Source of the DNA: Bacteroidales bacterium
GTDB lineage: Bacteria; Bacteroidota; Bacteroidia; Bacteroidales; UBA932
Reading direction: 5' to 3'
Length of the DNA: 47,026 nucleotides
Assembly (NCBI GenBank): GCA_017616475.1
Contig: JAFZYD010000090.1
Coordinates: forward strand, 1-47,026
The notes beneath the pieces are model-generated. The model did not search any database. It saw nothing but the letters and a program-made list of their open reading frames with translations, and had not been told where the DNA came from. This document shows, in pieces, positions 36,392-44,257 of the stretch (the stretch's first letter is position 1; each line of letters begins with the position of its first letter). A program made the position numbers and the translations under genes.

Positions 36392-36668
36392 GGCGCCGCT
36401 CCGCTCCGGCGGCAGCTTGCTGCTGGAGGAGCTTCTCTCGCGCCTGACGGCGCTCGCTACGTCCCTCCCAGACATAATACCGGGCTCCGCCCGGACCCGC
36501 CGCTACAGCCTTGCTATCGCGCGGGCCAGCCCTGCTCGGCTTCCGCTATCGCCTGCAGGCGAGCGTCATCGCTACGCGATAACTAGCATCTTGCGGGCCC
36601 CTCCCACTATATGACTCCGTGGGTGGAGACATCCTCCAGCAGCAACTGCCGACCTCCGACTGCGCGCC
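36392..36668. repeat. R1 element, copy D (277 bp, inverted ends)
   Basis: Reverse-complement match to copy A (12314-12589). The ends are inverted repeats: GGCAGCTTGCTGCTGGAGGA on the left and, reversed, GGCAGTTGCTGCTGGAGGA on the right. It lies between the convergent bcp and isomerase genes, starting 15 bp after the bcp stop. It holds GC-rich internal inverted motifs and no credible gene. Confidence 0.85.
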
Positions 36669-36707
36669 ATGTGCCCTTGAATCTGGGACGGCGGGCACAT
36701 CTGAACG

Positions 36708-36742
36708 CAACACAGGCCAGCCGGAGGGGCTGGCCTGTGTTG
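36708..36742 (-). terminator. 15-bp perfect hairpin, probable transcript end of the isomerase gene
   Basis: CAACACAGGCCAGCC (36708-36722) pairs perfectly with GGCTGGCCTGTGTTG (36728-36742) around a GGAGG loop, 18 bp beyond the stop of the minus-strand isomerase gene. There is no T run on either side, so termination or 3'-end protection is inferred from position and strength only. It lies just outside R1 copy D. Confidence 0.6.
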
Positions 36743-36760
36743 GTTGCAGCGGGGGAGGGA

Positions 36761-37816
36761 CTATTCTTTGCAGCAGTCGCCTTCGGCAGCGCCGTCCTTG
36801 CAGCATTTGTGCTCGCCGTCTTTGCAGCAGTCGCCTTCGGCAGCGCCGTCCTTGCAGCATTTGTGCTCACCGTCCTTGCAGCACTCACCCTCGGCTTCTT
36901 TGCAGCAGTCGCCGGGGCACATCATATGGTGCAGGTTGCAGATGCTCTTCTTGATGCACTCCATAGGGGTCAGACCCATACTGGGCTCGTCCTGCTCCAC
37001 AATGATCCAGTCGCTGCCGGCATCCTTGAAAGCATCCAGAAGGGACTGAACGTCCTGCACGCCGCAGCCCATAGGGCGGAACTCGAATGTGCTCTTGAGC
37101 TGTTCGGCCTCTTCCTCCATACCAATCAAAGCATACGGGTCGCCCTCTTTCTCGCCCTCAAAGAAATAATCTTTGAAGTGAACCACGGGGGCTCGGCCGC
37201 TGTATTTGCGCAGGAACTCGGCGGGATCTTCGCCGGCATACTTGACCCAGCAAAGGTCGAGCTCGGTCTGCAGAAGGTCTGCAGGAACGGTAGCGTAAAG
37301 ATAATCGAGGCCGTACGTGCCGTCTTCCAGGGTCTTGAATTCAAAATCGTGGTTGTGGTAGAGCAGGGTCAAGCCGGCATCCTTCACCTTCTTGGCGATT
37401 TCGCCAATGACGCCTACGGTCTCCTCGAACTTCTCCGCACCTGGACGACGCTCTTCGGTAACGTAGGGCACCACGAGATACTTGCAGCCGATTGCCTTGT
37501 AAGTTTCAATCACGCCGTCGATATCGTCTATCATATCTACCAGCGGGACGTGTGCAGAAATCGGGTTCAACTCGAGTTCCTCGCACCACGCCTTTACCTG
37601 CTCGGGAGTGTTGCCGAACAGGCCGGCGAATTCGACACCGTCGTAGCCCATCTCGCTGATGGCCTTGAGGGTGCCGTAAAAATCACTTTCCATATCGCCG
37701 CGGACGCTGTACAACTGCACGCCGATGGGAGTTTTCTCCTCTTTGGGAGCATTTTTGCAAGACACTGCAAGCGCGCCCAGCAAAAGACACATCACAAATA
37801 ATTTAATGCTTCTCAT
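36761..37816 (-). CDS. Sugar phosphate isomerase/epimerase-like lipoprotein with a cysteine-rich repeat tail
   Basis: 351 residues from the ATG at 37816, chosen because MRSIKLFVMCLLLGALAVSC is a lipoprotein signal; the longer open frame upstream has no such start. About 30-295 form an AP-endonuclease-2-type TIM barrel (GVQLYSVRGDM, YHNHDFEF, DLCWVKYAGEDP, VHFKDYFF, EQDEPS). The last ~50 residues are unlike the family: six Cys-Cys pairs in units such as CCKDGEHKCCKDGAAEGD, encoded by a 54-bp near-perfect tandem repeat (36771-36824 and 36825-36878). The barrel fits keto-sugar chemistry outside the cytoplasm; the tail suggests metal binding. Both are inferences. Confidence 0.85.
   Translation of the reverse strand: MRSIKLFVMCLLLGALAVSCKNAPKEEKTPIGVQLYSVRGDMESDFYGTLKAISEMGYDGVEFAGLFGNTPEQVKAWCEELELNPISAHVPLVDMIDDIDGVIETYKAIGCKYLVVPYVTEERRPGAEKFEETVGVIGEIAKKVKDAGLTLLYHNHDFEFKTLEDGTYGLDYLYATVPADLLQTELDLCWVKYAGEDPAEFLRKYSGRAPVVHFKDYFFEGEKEGDPYALIGMEEEAEQLKSTFEFRPMGCGVQDVQSLLDAFKDAGSDWIIVEQDEPSMGLTPMECIKKSICNLHHMMCPGDCCKEAEGECCKDGEHKCCKDGAAEGDCCKDGEHKCCKDGAAEGDCCKE
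36771..36878 (-). repeat. 54-bp tandem repeat coding the Cys-rich tail
   Basis: Two adjacent 54-bp units differing at two bases, each encoding about 18 residues with two Cys-Cys pairs. A degenerate third unit continues to about 36910. Units of this length keep the reading frame when the number of repeats changes. Confidence 0.85.
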
Positions 37817-37861
37817 TGTATAATAGTTATAAGTTAAATGAATTCCTTCTTCCGGAGAATA

Positions 37862-37869
37862 CAAATTTA
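37862..37869 (-). promoter_or_regulatory. -7 box of the isomerase-like gene (TAAATTTG)
   Basis: Minus-strand TAAATTTG fits TAnnTTTG, 45 nt before the ATG at 37816, inside the gap shared with the divergent lysine operon. I found no equally good -7 box for lysC in this 125-bp gap. Confidence 0.45.
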
Positions 37870-37941
37870 TAACTTTTTTCTTCAAAACCTCTCTCATAAG
37901 CCGATTTATTACTACTTTAGCCGGGTGAAATATTATAATCG

Positions 37942-39315
37942 ATGATAGTAATGAAATTTGGCGGCACGTCCATCGCAGACGCCGTCGCAATGCGGAGAAC
38001 AATCTCCATCATCTCAAAAAAACTGCGCAGCAAGCCCGTCGTGGTGGTATCTGCCTGCGCAGGCGTCACAAACTCGCTGCACCAGTTGGTGGACCTTACC
38101 GAGCAGGGGGAAAAAGAGCAGGCGGAACAAATTATAAGCGCCCTCAAAGACCGGCATAAAAACATTGTCGACGAGCTGGCAACCACCGTCGACACAAAAC
38201 GCCCCACGCCCGACACCACCGACATAAACAATACCATAGACAAACTTTGCAACTCGCTCTGGACGCTCACAAAGGCGCATATGGGCGGGCAGATACCCGA
38301 CGCGGACAAGGCCTATATGCTTTCCTGCGGCGAATACCTGTCATCTAACATACTGGGCTTTATGATGAACGCCCTGGGGCTGGTGACCGCCCTGGTTAAC
38401 GCGCGCCACTTTATGATTACCACCGGCGACCACTTGTGCGCTATGCCGGAGGTCGGCGAAGTGGCCAAACGCGCCATCGGCGTTGTGGAAAAGGCCTTCA
38501 AGAATGCCGATGTGGTTCTTACGCAGGGCTTTATGGGTGTTACCATAGAGGGCGATCCTACCATCCTGGGCCGCGGCAGCAGCGACTATTCCGCTTCGCT
38601 GCTCGGTATGGTGCTGGATGCCGACCGCATAGAAATCTGGACCGACGTGGACGGCGTCTGCACCGCAGACCCCAACCTCGTGCCCAGCGCCAAGGGCATC
38701 GGCAAACTCTCCTACGAAGAGGCGGCCGAACTGGCGCGTTTCGGGGCCAAGGTCCTTCACCCGCTCTCCATTGAGCCAGCGGCAACCAAAAACATTCCGC
38801 TGTACGTGCTCAATTCAATGAAGCCGGAGGTCGAAGGCACCGTGGTGCTCAACAGCAGCTGCATATTCGACGGCGTCAAGAGTATCTCCTACAACGAAAA
38901 CATACGGGTGATAAACATCTATTCGCCTAAAATGATAAACACCTCCGGCGTGATGGCCAAGATATTCGCGGTGTTCGCGCAGCACGGCGTGTCGGTCGAT
39001 ATGATAAGCACCTCCGAGGCCAGCGTCTCCGTTACGGTCGATGCCAAGGTCCAGATTGACCCGCTGGTCAAGGATCTGGCCAAGTTCGGCAATATCACCG
39101 TGGACCGCGACAAAAGCCAGGTGAGCATAACCGGCAAAAACATTATCGGTGTCAAGGGCGCCGTTGCTTCTGTTTTTGAGGCGGTGAGCGACAGCAAAAT
39201 ATATATGATGTCGCAGGGCTCTTCGTTCCTCAATTTGAGCATCGTGGTGGACCGTCCGGAAATGATTACCGTAATCCGCAATCTTCACAAAGTATTCTTC
39301 GAAAATGGCGATTAA
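37942..39315 (+). CDS. lysC: Monofunctional aspartate kinase
   Basis: 457 residues. The catalytic domain begins MIVMKFGGTSIADA (KFGGTS motif) and contains FMGVTIEGDPTILGRGSSDYSA and EIWTDVDGVCTADP; two ACT domains follow at about 310-457 for feedback control. There is no homoserine dehydrogenase part. It phosphorylates aspartate, entry to the lysine/threonine/methionine family. Its last 11 bases overlap dapB. First of lysC-dapB-dapA-ddh, which argues for a lysine/DAP-dedicated enzyme. Confidence 0.95.
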   Translation: MIVMKFGGTSIADAVAMRRTISIISKKLRSKPVVVVSACAGVTNSLHQLVDLTEQGEKEQAEQIISALKDRHKNIVDELATTVDTKRPTPDTTDINNTIDKLCNSLWTLTKAHMGGQIPDADKAYMLSCGEYLSSNILGFMMNALGLVTALVNARHFMITTGDHLCAMPEVGEVAKRAIGVVEKAFKNADVVLTQGFMGVTIEGDPTILGRGSSDYSASLLGMVLDADRIEIWTDVDGVCTADPNLVPSAKGIGKLSYEEAAELARFGAKVLHPLSIEPAATKNIPLYVLNSMKPEVEGTVVLNSSCIFDGVKSISYNENIRVINIYSPKMINTSGVMAKIFAVFAQHGVSVDMISTSEASVSVTVDAKVQIDPLVKDLAKFGNITVDRDKSQVSITGKNIIGVKGAVASVFEAVSDSKIYMMSQGSSFLNLSIVVDRPEMITVIRNLHKVFFENGD

Positions 39316-39976
39316 GGTTATTATAAGCGGATACGGCCGTATGGGCCATATGATAGAAGATGTGCTGAAGCGCCGCGGCATCGAAGTCGCCGCCTGCAGC
39401 GAGGACATCACCTCCACTGACCCGGCGCTGGCGCGGGAGTGCGTCTGCATAGACTTCACCACCCCGGACGCATTCAAGGCCAACTACAAGTTCCTGGCGG
39501 AGAATTTCAAAGCCACGGTTGTAGGTACCACCGGCTGGAACGACATAGCAAGCGAAGTGACCGGCTACTTTGAAAAGTGCGGAGCTACAATGATTTACGC
39601 TTCCAATTTCTCCGTCGGAGTCAACATTTTGTTCGCTGCAGCTGCTCTGGTCTCCAAAATGGCTTCGGGCGCCGGAGAGTACCAAACTGCGATAGAAGAA
39701 ATACATCACATACACAAGTTGGACGCCCCCAGCGGCACCGCCATCTCCCTGGGCAAGATTGTGGACGAGGCGGGCGGCTACCACACCCCCATAACCTCGC
39801 AGAGGATAGGGGAGGTGCCGGGCATCCACACCCTCACTCTCACGAGCCACTGCGACAAGATAACCATAAGCCACGAGGCCTTCTCCCGCGAAGGGCTGGC
39901 GGAGGGTGCTGTGGCGGCTGCGCTTATGACCGAGAACATAAGCGGAGTACACGAATTCAAAGATTTATTGTTTTAA
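39305..39976 (+). CDS. dapB: 4-hydroxy-tetrahydrodipicolinate reductase
   Basis: 223 residues, on the short side of the family. N-terminal VIISGYGRMGHMI is the nucleotide-binding loop, VGTTGW follows, and EIHHIHKLDAPSGTA holds the catalytic His and Lys. It reduces the cyclised aspartate-semialdehyde/pyruvate product to tetrahydrodipicolinate with NAD(P)H. It overlaps lysC by 11 bp and lies 12 bp before dapA, which makes its substrate. Confidence 0.94.
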   Translation: MAIKVIISGYGRMGHMIEDVLKRRGIEVAACSEDITSTDPALARECVCIDFTTPDAFKANYKFLAENFKATVVGTTGWNDIASEVTGYFEKCGATMIYASNFSVGVNILFAAAALVSKMASGAGEYQTAIEEIHHIHKLDAPSGTAISLGKIVDEAGGYHTPITSQRIGEVPGIHTLTLTSHCDKITISHEAFSREGLAEGAVAAALMTENISGVHEFKDLLF

Positions 39977-39988
39977 TTTTCGAAAGCT

Positions 39989-40870
39989 ATGGATAATCTC
40001 ACATTAAAAGGATGCGGAACCGCACTCATAACCCCCTTCAAAAACGAAGAGGTAGACTACAAAGCTTTTGAAAAACTTGTCAAATTCCAGATTGACGCGG
40101 GCGTGCACTTCCTGGTGCCGCTGGGCACTACCGGCGAGACTCCGTGCCTGCTGGACGAAGAGCGCATCAAGATTCTCCAGATTGCCAAAGCCAACGCCAA
40201 AGGGCGTCCGGTGATGGTGGGTGTGGGCACCAACTCCATAGTGATGACCCGCAACAACATCGAGATTCTGGCTCCGTACGAGCCCGACGCGTTCCTGGTG
40301 GTGACTCCTTACTACAACAAACCGTCGCAGGACGGCCTTTACTCCTATTTTACTGCGGTGGCCGATTTTGCCCCGAAGCCGGTCGTGCTTTACAATGTGC
40401 CGGGGCGTACTGGCGTGAACATAAGCGCAGAGACCACCCTGCGTCTGGCGGAGCACCCCAACATAATCGCCGTTAAAGAGGCCTCCGGCAACTACGACCA
40501 AATTTCCAAGATAATCGCAAAGGCGCCCGAAGGGTTCAGCGTGCTCTGCGGCAACGACGATGAAACCCTCTCGCTTATGGCGACCGGCGCGGCTGGCGTA
40601 ATAAGCGTTGCGTCCAACATCGTGCCGCGCGAACTGGTGGCTATGACCGAGGCGATGATGGCCAACGACCTGCCCACCGCGCGACCGATCCACCACAGGC
40701 TTTTCGACCTGTTCAAGAACTGCTTCGTGGAGAGCAACCCCATTCCCGCCAAGGCGGCCCTCTACCTTATGGGGATGATAGAGAACGAACTGCGACTGCC
40801 GCTGGTTCCGGCGCAGGAGAGCACAATGCTCCTTATGGAAAAAACGTTGAAAGATTTAGGCATACTTTAA
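39989..40870 (+). CDS. dapA: 4-hydroxy-tetrahydrodipicolinate synthase
   Basis: 293 residues. TIM-barrel aldolase with VPLGTTGETP (Thr47/Thr48), YYNKPSQDG, YNVPGRTG (Tyr135) and the Schiff-base Lys163 in AVKEASGN. It condenses pyruvate with aspartate semialdehyde. It lies between dapB and ddh; only 1 bp separates it from ddh. Confidence 0.96.
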   Translation: MDNLTLKGCGTALITPFKNEEVDYKAFEKLVKFQIDAGVHFLVPLGTTGETPCLLDEERIKILQIAKANAKGRPVMVGVGTNSIVMTRNNIEILAPYEPDAFLVVTPYYNKPSQDGLYSYFTAVADFAPKPVVLYNVPGRTGVNISAETTLRLAEHPNIIAVKEASGNYDQISKIIAKAPEGFSVLCGNDDETLSLMATGAAGVISVASNIVPRELVAMTEAMMANDLPTARPIHHRLFDLFKNCFVESNPIPAKAALYLMGMIENELRLPLVPAQESTMLLMEKTLKDLGIL

Positions 40871-40871
40871 T

Positions 40872-41768
40872 ATGAAAAAGTTTCGCGCAGCCGTAGTAGG
40901 ATACGGCAATATTGGCAGATATACAATTGAAGCGCTGCAGCAGGCGGCCGATTTCGAAATTGCAGGAATTGTGCGCCGCAATGCGGCGGACGTTCCCGCA
41001 GAACTCGCGGGTTACAAAGTTGTTACATCTTTGAAAGAGCTTGACAATGTGGACGTTGCGATTCTTGCAACTCCCACCCGCAAGGTAGAGGAACACGCTT
41101 TGGAGGCTCTGTCGCTGGGCATTAATACAGTGGACAGTTTTGACATCCACACCAAGATAAGCGCCCTTCGCGCCACACTTGACGCCAAGGCTAAGGAGGC
41201 GGGCAAAGCCTGCATAATCTCCGCCGGCTGGGATCCCGGCACCGACTCTATGGTGCGTGCCATTCTGCAGGCCTGCGCACCCAAGGGCATCACCTACACC
41301 AACTTCGGCCCCGGTATGAGTATGGGCCATTCGGTGGCGGTCAAGGCTGTCGACGGTGTCGAGGATGCGCTGTCTATGACAATCCCAACCGGTGAGGGGG
41401 TGCACCGCCGTATGGTTTATGTTCAGGTAAAACCCGGTTATGATTTCGAAAAGATAGCCGCCGCCGTAAAGGCGGACCCTTACTTTGCATCGGACGAAAC
41501 CCATGTGATGCAGGTGGAGAGCGTGGACGCCCTCAAAGATATGGGCCACGGAGTGAATCTTATCCGCAAGGGCGTGTCCGGCAAAACCCAGAACCAGAAC
41601 TTCCGCTTTACTATGAGCATCAACAACCCGGCGCTCACCGGCCAGATTCTGGTGGCCGCCGCCCGCGCCGTGATGCGCCAGAAGCCCGGTTGCTACACCC
41701 TTATAGAAATCCCTCCGGTAGATTTGCTGGAAGGCGACCGCGACTGGTGGGTTTCCCACATCGTATAG
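40872..41768 (+). CDS. ddh: meso-Diaminopimelate D-dehydrogenase
   Basis: 298 residues. N-terminal NADP-binding AVVGYGNIGRYT, then ATPTRKVEEHA, DSFDIHTKI, SAGWDPGTDSM and GPGMSMGHSVAVK, all typical of DAP dehydrogenase. It makes meso-diaminopimelate from tetrahydrodipicolinate in one step, bypassing the succinylated or acetylated intermediates. This fixes the lysine/peptidoglycan route of the cluster as the dehydrogenase variant; lysA and asd are not in the window. Confidence 0.93.
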   Translation: MKKFRAAVVGYGNIGRYTIEALQQAADFEIAGIVRRNAADVPAELAGYKVVTSLKELDNVDVAILATPTRKVEEHALEALSLGINTVDSFDIHTKISALRATLDAKAKEAGKACIISAGWDPGTDSMVRAILQACAPKGITYTNFGPGMSMGHSVAVKAVDGVEDALSMTIPTGEGVHRRMVYVQVKPGYDFEKIAAAVKADPYFASDETHVMQVESVDALKDMGHGVNLIRKGVSGKTQNQNFRFTMSINNPALTGQILVAAARAVMRQKPGCYTLIEIPPVDLLEGDRDWWVSHIV

Positions 41769-41781
41769 CTTTTTTTATGAT

Positions 41782-43365
41782 ATGAAGAGACTGCTCCTGC
41801 TTTTGCTTTTGACGTGCATACTTTGGGCGTGCAACTCAAAGCCGCAGCCGGAAGCCGCGGTGCTTATACCTTGCCAGGATGTTTACACCATAGCTGCAGA
41901 GGGCGGCTCTCTTTATTTAGCTTTTGTTACCAATCAGGACTATCTTATTCAGACTCAGGACGATTGGCTTTCCTGGGCGCCCGACTCAAAGTCGGTTGCA
42001 AAAGAAACCGCGGTCCTGATTGTTCAGGAGAACCTGTCCGGAGCCGAGCGGCAGGCGCAGGTGACAATAGTAACCCCCGAGGCCAAAGAAACTGTCACCG
42101 TGGTTCAGGCAGCCTATGCGGAGCCGGACCCTCAAGAAGAACCGGTTCTGGAATTCATACTCGGTAACGGCTATGCCGGAACGTCGGTTAATGTGGCGGT
42201 GTTCCGGGCTGCCTCAATTGTCAGTGACGGCAACCGGCAGTTCGCCTCCTGGTACGACGCTTCGGGCGTAATCAACATAGCCCGCAGAAAGATAAATCCG
42301 GACGGCCCGTGGGAGACTCTGGCCACAACGCTAAAGGGGGCGGTGGCCGATGCCCATAACATCATCAGTCTGGGCCTGGACGGCGACGGATATCTGCACG
42401 TCAGTTGGAACCAGCACGGCACTCGCCTCCGCTACGCCCGCAGCAAAACGCCGTACGAGGTGGATTTCGAAGTGCTGGACGAAATGATTGACGCTTCGGC
42501 GGAGAAGAATGTCACCTATCCGGAATTCCGCCGCTTCTCCAACGGAGATTTGCTGTTCGCATATCGCGACGGGGTGTCCGGCTCCGGCAACTTGGTGCTC
42601 AACAGGTACGCAATTGCGACCCGCAAGTGGTCCCGGGTGCAGGACAATCTTCTTTCCGGGGAGGGGAGCCGCAATGCCTACTGGCAGATGTATATGGACG
42701 CTGCCGATGTCATATACCTTTCCTGGGTCTGGAGGGAGACCGGCGACGTGGCCACAAACCACGACCTTTGCTATGCCGTCTCCCGCGACGGCGGCGTCAG
42801 CTGGCAGCGCAGCAACGGCACGCGCTACACCCTTCCGATAACCGTAGATAATGCCGAAGTCGCCTGGCCGGTGCCGCAAAAAAGCGAAATGATTAACCAG
42901 ACCTCTATGACAGCGGACGCAGCCGGCCACCCCTACATCGCAACTTACTGGCGTTCGCAGGGCGAAAGCGTGCCGCAGTACCGGTTGGTATATCTCGACG
43001 GCTCCGCCTGGCGCTGCGTGCAGGTTGGCGAGCGCATTTCCTCGTTCTCGCTCTCCGGCATCGGCACTAAAGCCATACCCATTTCCCGCCCGCAAATTGT
43101 CAGCGACGGGAGGCGCACTATGATGATTTTCCGCGACATCGACCGCGGCCGCCGGGTGAGTCTGGCCTACAGCGAAGATCTGGCAACCTGGCAAGTTCGC
43201 GATTTGAATTTGGACGCCGTGGATGCCTGGGAGCCCAGCTTCGACTACGAGCGTTGGAACAAAGATCGCATACTCGATATCTTTGTGCAGCGGGCCAGCC
43301 AGGGAGACGGCGAACAGAGTACCTCTACGGATGCGCAGCCCGTCAGGATATTTGAGCTCAAATAA
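41782..43365 (+). CDS. Lipoprotein with a BACON-like domain and BNR_4-type beta-propeller
   Basis: 527 residues. Lipoprotein signal MKRLLLLLLLTCILWAC. About 25-112 resemble a BACON domain (AEGGSLYLAFVTNQDY...DDWLSWAP...VTVVQAAY), a carbohydrate- or mucin-associated module of Bacteroidetes. About 120-527 form a repeated beta-blade region with ADAHNIISLGLDGDGYLHVSWNQHG and LRYARS, typical of BNR_4 propellers, a fold shared with some polysaccharide lyases. A role in glycan binding or cleavage at the cell surface is likely, but the residues that would decide are not known to me. It begins 13 bp after ddh; functional linkage to lysine synthesis is doubtful. Confidence 0.8.
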   Translation: MKRLLLLLLLTCILWACNSKPQPEAAVLIPCQDVYTIAAEGGSLYLAFVTNQDYLIQTQDDWLSWAPDSKSVAKETAVLIVQENLSGAERQAQVTIVTPEAKETVTVVQAAYAEPDPQEEPVLEFILGNGYAGTSVNVAVFRAASIVSDGNRQFASWYDASGVINIARRKINPDGPWETLATTLKGAVADAHNIISLGLDGDGYLHVSWNQHGTRLRYARSKTPYEVDFEVLDEMIDASAEKNVTYPEFRRFSNGDLLFAYRDGVSGSGNLVLNRYAIATRKWSRVQDNLLSGEGSRNAYWQMYMDAADVIYLSWVWRETGDVATNHDLCYAVSRDGGVSWQRSNGTRYTLPITVDNAEVAWPVPQKSEMINQTSMTADAAGHPYIATYWRSQGESVPQYRLVYLDGSAWRCVQVGERISSFSLSGIGTKAIPISRPQIVSDGRRTMMIFRDIDRGRRVSLAYSEDLATWQVRDLNLDAVDAWEPSFDYERWNKDRILDIFVQRASQGDGEQSTSTDAQPVRIFELK

Positions 43366-43417
43366 TTCGGCGGCCGTTAAACCAACTGCCTTTTTTTGCA
43401 TCTAAATTGCCAGAACA

Positions 43418-43425
43418 TCAATTTG
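43418..43425 (+). promoter_or_regulatory. Possible promoter of the DUF4890-like gene
   Basis: TTTGC (43395-43399) lies 18 nt before TCAATTTG (43418-43425), close to but not matching TAnnTTTG at the second base. The ATG follows 9 nt later at 43435. Confidence 0.4.
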
Positions 43426-43434
43426 AAACAATTT

Positions 43435-44184
43435 ATGAATAAGGTATTCAAACTTTTTGCAACCGTCGCATTGGCAGCAATGCCGTTTGTGATGATGGCA
43501 CAGAACGACAGGCCCGAACCGCCCCAAAGGCCGGAGGGTTTCCCCGGTGAAATGAAAGAACGTCCCGAACGTCCCAAGATGACCGTTCAGCAGAGAGCCC
43601 ATCAAATGACAGATATGATGGACCGTATGCTCACTCTCACCGACAAGCAGTACAAGAAGATTTACAAGCTCAACCTCAAGGAACTCAAGGAAATGGAGGC
43701 TGATTCCCTGTTTATGGGACGCCGTGGTTTCGGTGGCCCGATGGGTCCGATGGGTCCCGGTTTCGGCCCCGGCGGTCCCGGTGCGCCCGGCAGAAGCCGT
43801 GCCCAGTTCGAAAGGGATATGGCCAAGGCTAACAGCGAATTCACTCCCCTCTCGGAGCAACAGATGAAGGAGCTGCGTGAAGCACACGAGAAATCCCGTC
43901 TTAAAAAGGATAAGAAACTCCGTAAGATCCTCACCGAGGAACAGTACGGCAAGTGGGTAAAGGCAGAGCAGGAACGCCTTATAAAGATGCAGCAGATGCG
44001 TGAAAGGCGCGGTCACGGACGCGGTCCTGGCTTCGGCCCCGGCGGTCCCGAGGGATTCCGTCCCGACAGCACTATGGGTCCTATGCCCGGTGGCGGTCAC
44101 AGACACCATAGACCGGACTCGGCAAGACACGAAATGCCGCATGCTCCCGGTTCTGAAGCAAAACCTGTCAAAATGGTAGAATAA
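43435..44184 (+). CDS. DUF4890/Spy-like periplasmic protein, Gly/Pro-rich
   Basis: 249 residues from the ATG at 43435, chosen because MNKVFKLFATVALAAMPFVMMAQ is a clean signal peptide. The body is highly charged and helical, with two LTxxQ-like segments (MLTLTDKQYKKIYKL at about 57-71 and FTPLSEQQMKELREAH at about 136-151), as in Spy/CpxP-type periplasmic chaperones. Between and after them are Gly/Pro-rich runs (GPMGPGFGPGGPG and a related GPGFGPGGP), and the tail is rich in His and Pro. Stand-alone, with its own terminator. A chaperone or metal-response role is inference. Confidence 0.75.
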   Translation: MNKVFKLFATVALAAMPFVMMAQNDRPEPPQRPEGFPGEMKERPERPKMTVQQRAHQMTDMMDRMLTLTDKQYKKIYKLNLKELKEMEADSLFMGRRGFGGPMGPMGPGFGPGGPGAPGRSRAQFERDMAKANSEFTPLSEQQMKELREAHEKSRLKKDKKLRKILTEEQYGKWVKAEQERLIKMQQMRERRGHGRGPGFGPGGPEGFRPDSTMGPMPGGGHRHHRPDSARHEMPHAPGSEAKPVKMVE

Positions 44185-44192
44185 ATAAAAAG

Positions 44193-44219
44193 GTCGCTGA
44201 TAAGTCAGCGACTTTTTTT
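44193..44219 (+). terminator. Intrinsic terminator after the DUF4890-like gene
   Basis: GTCGCTGA (44193-44200), loop TAAG, TCAGCGAC (44205-44212), then seven T (44213-44219). It starts 8 bp after the stop codon. The T run also supplies the TTTG that fits as the -33 element of the next gene. Confidence 0.88.
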
Positions 44220-44250
44220 GTGATGCGCTGGGTTTTATTCCCTATATTTG
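44217..44250 (+). promoter_or_regulatory. Promoter of CarboxypepD_reg/AGCS copy 2 (TTTG-n22-TATATTTG)
   Basis: TTTG (44217-44220) and TATATTTG (44243-44250) are 22 nt apart; the box ends 7 nt before the ATG at 44258. The -33 element overlaps the T run of the upstream terminator. Confidence 0.6.
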
Positions 44251-44257
44251 TAGGTGA

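Noticed and set aside
37817-37941. A lysine riboswitch before lysC
   Set aside because: The gap to the divergent gene is only 125 bp, and I see neither the conserved junction motifs nor a terminator hairpin.
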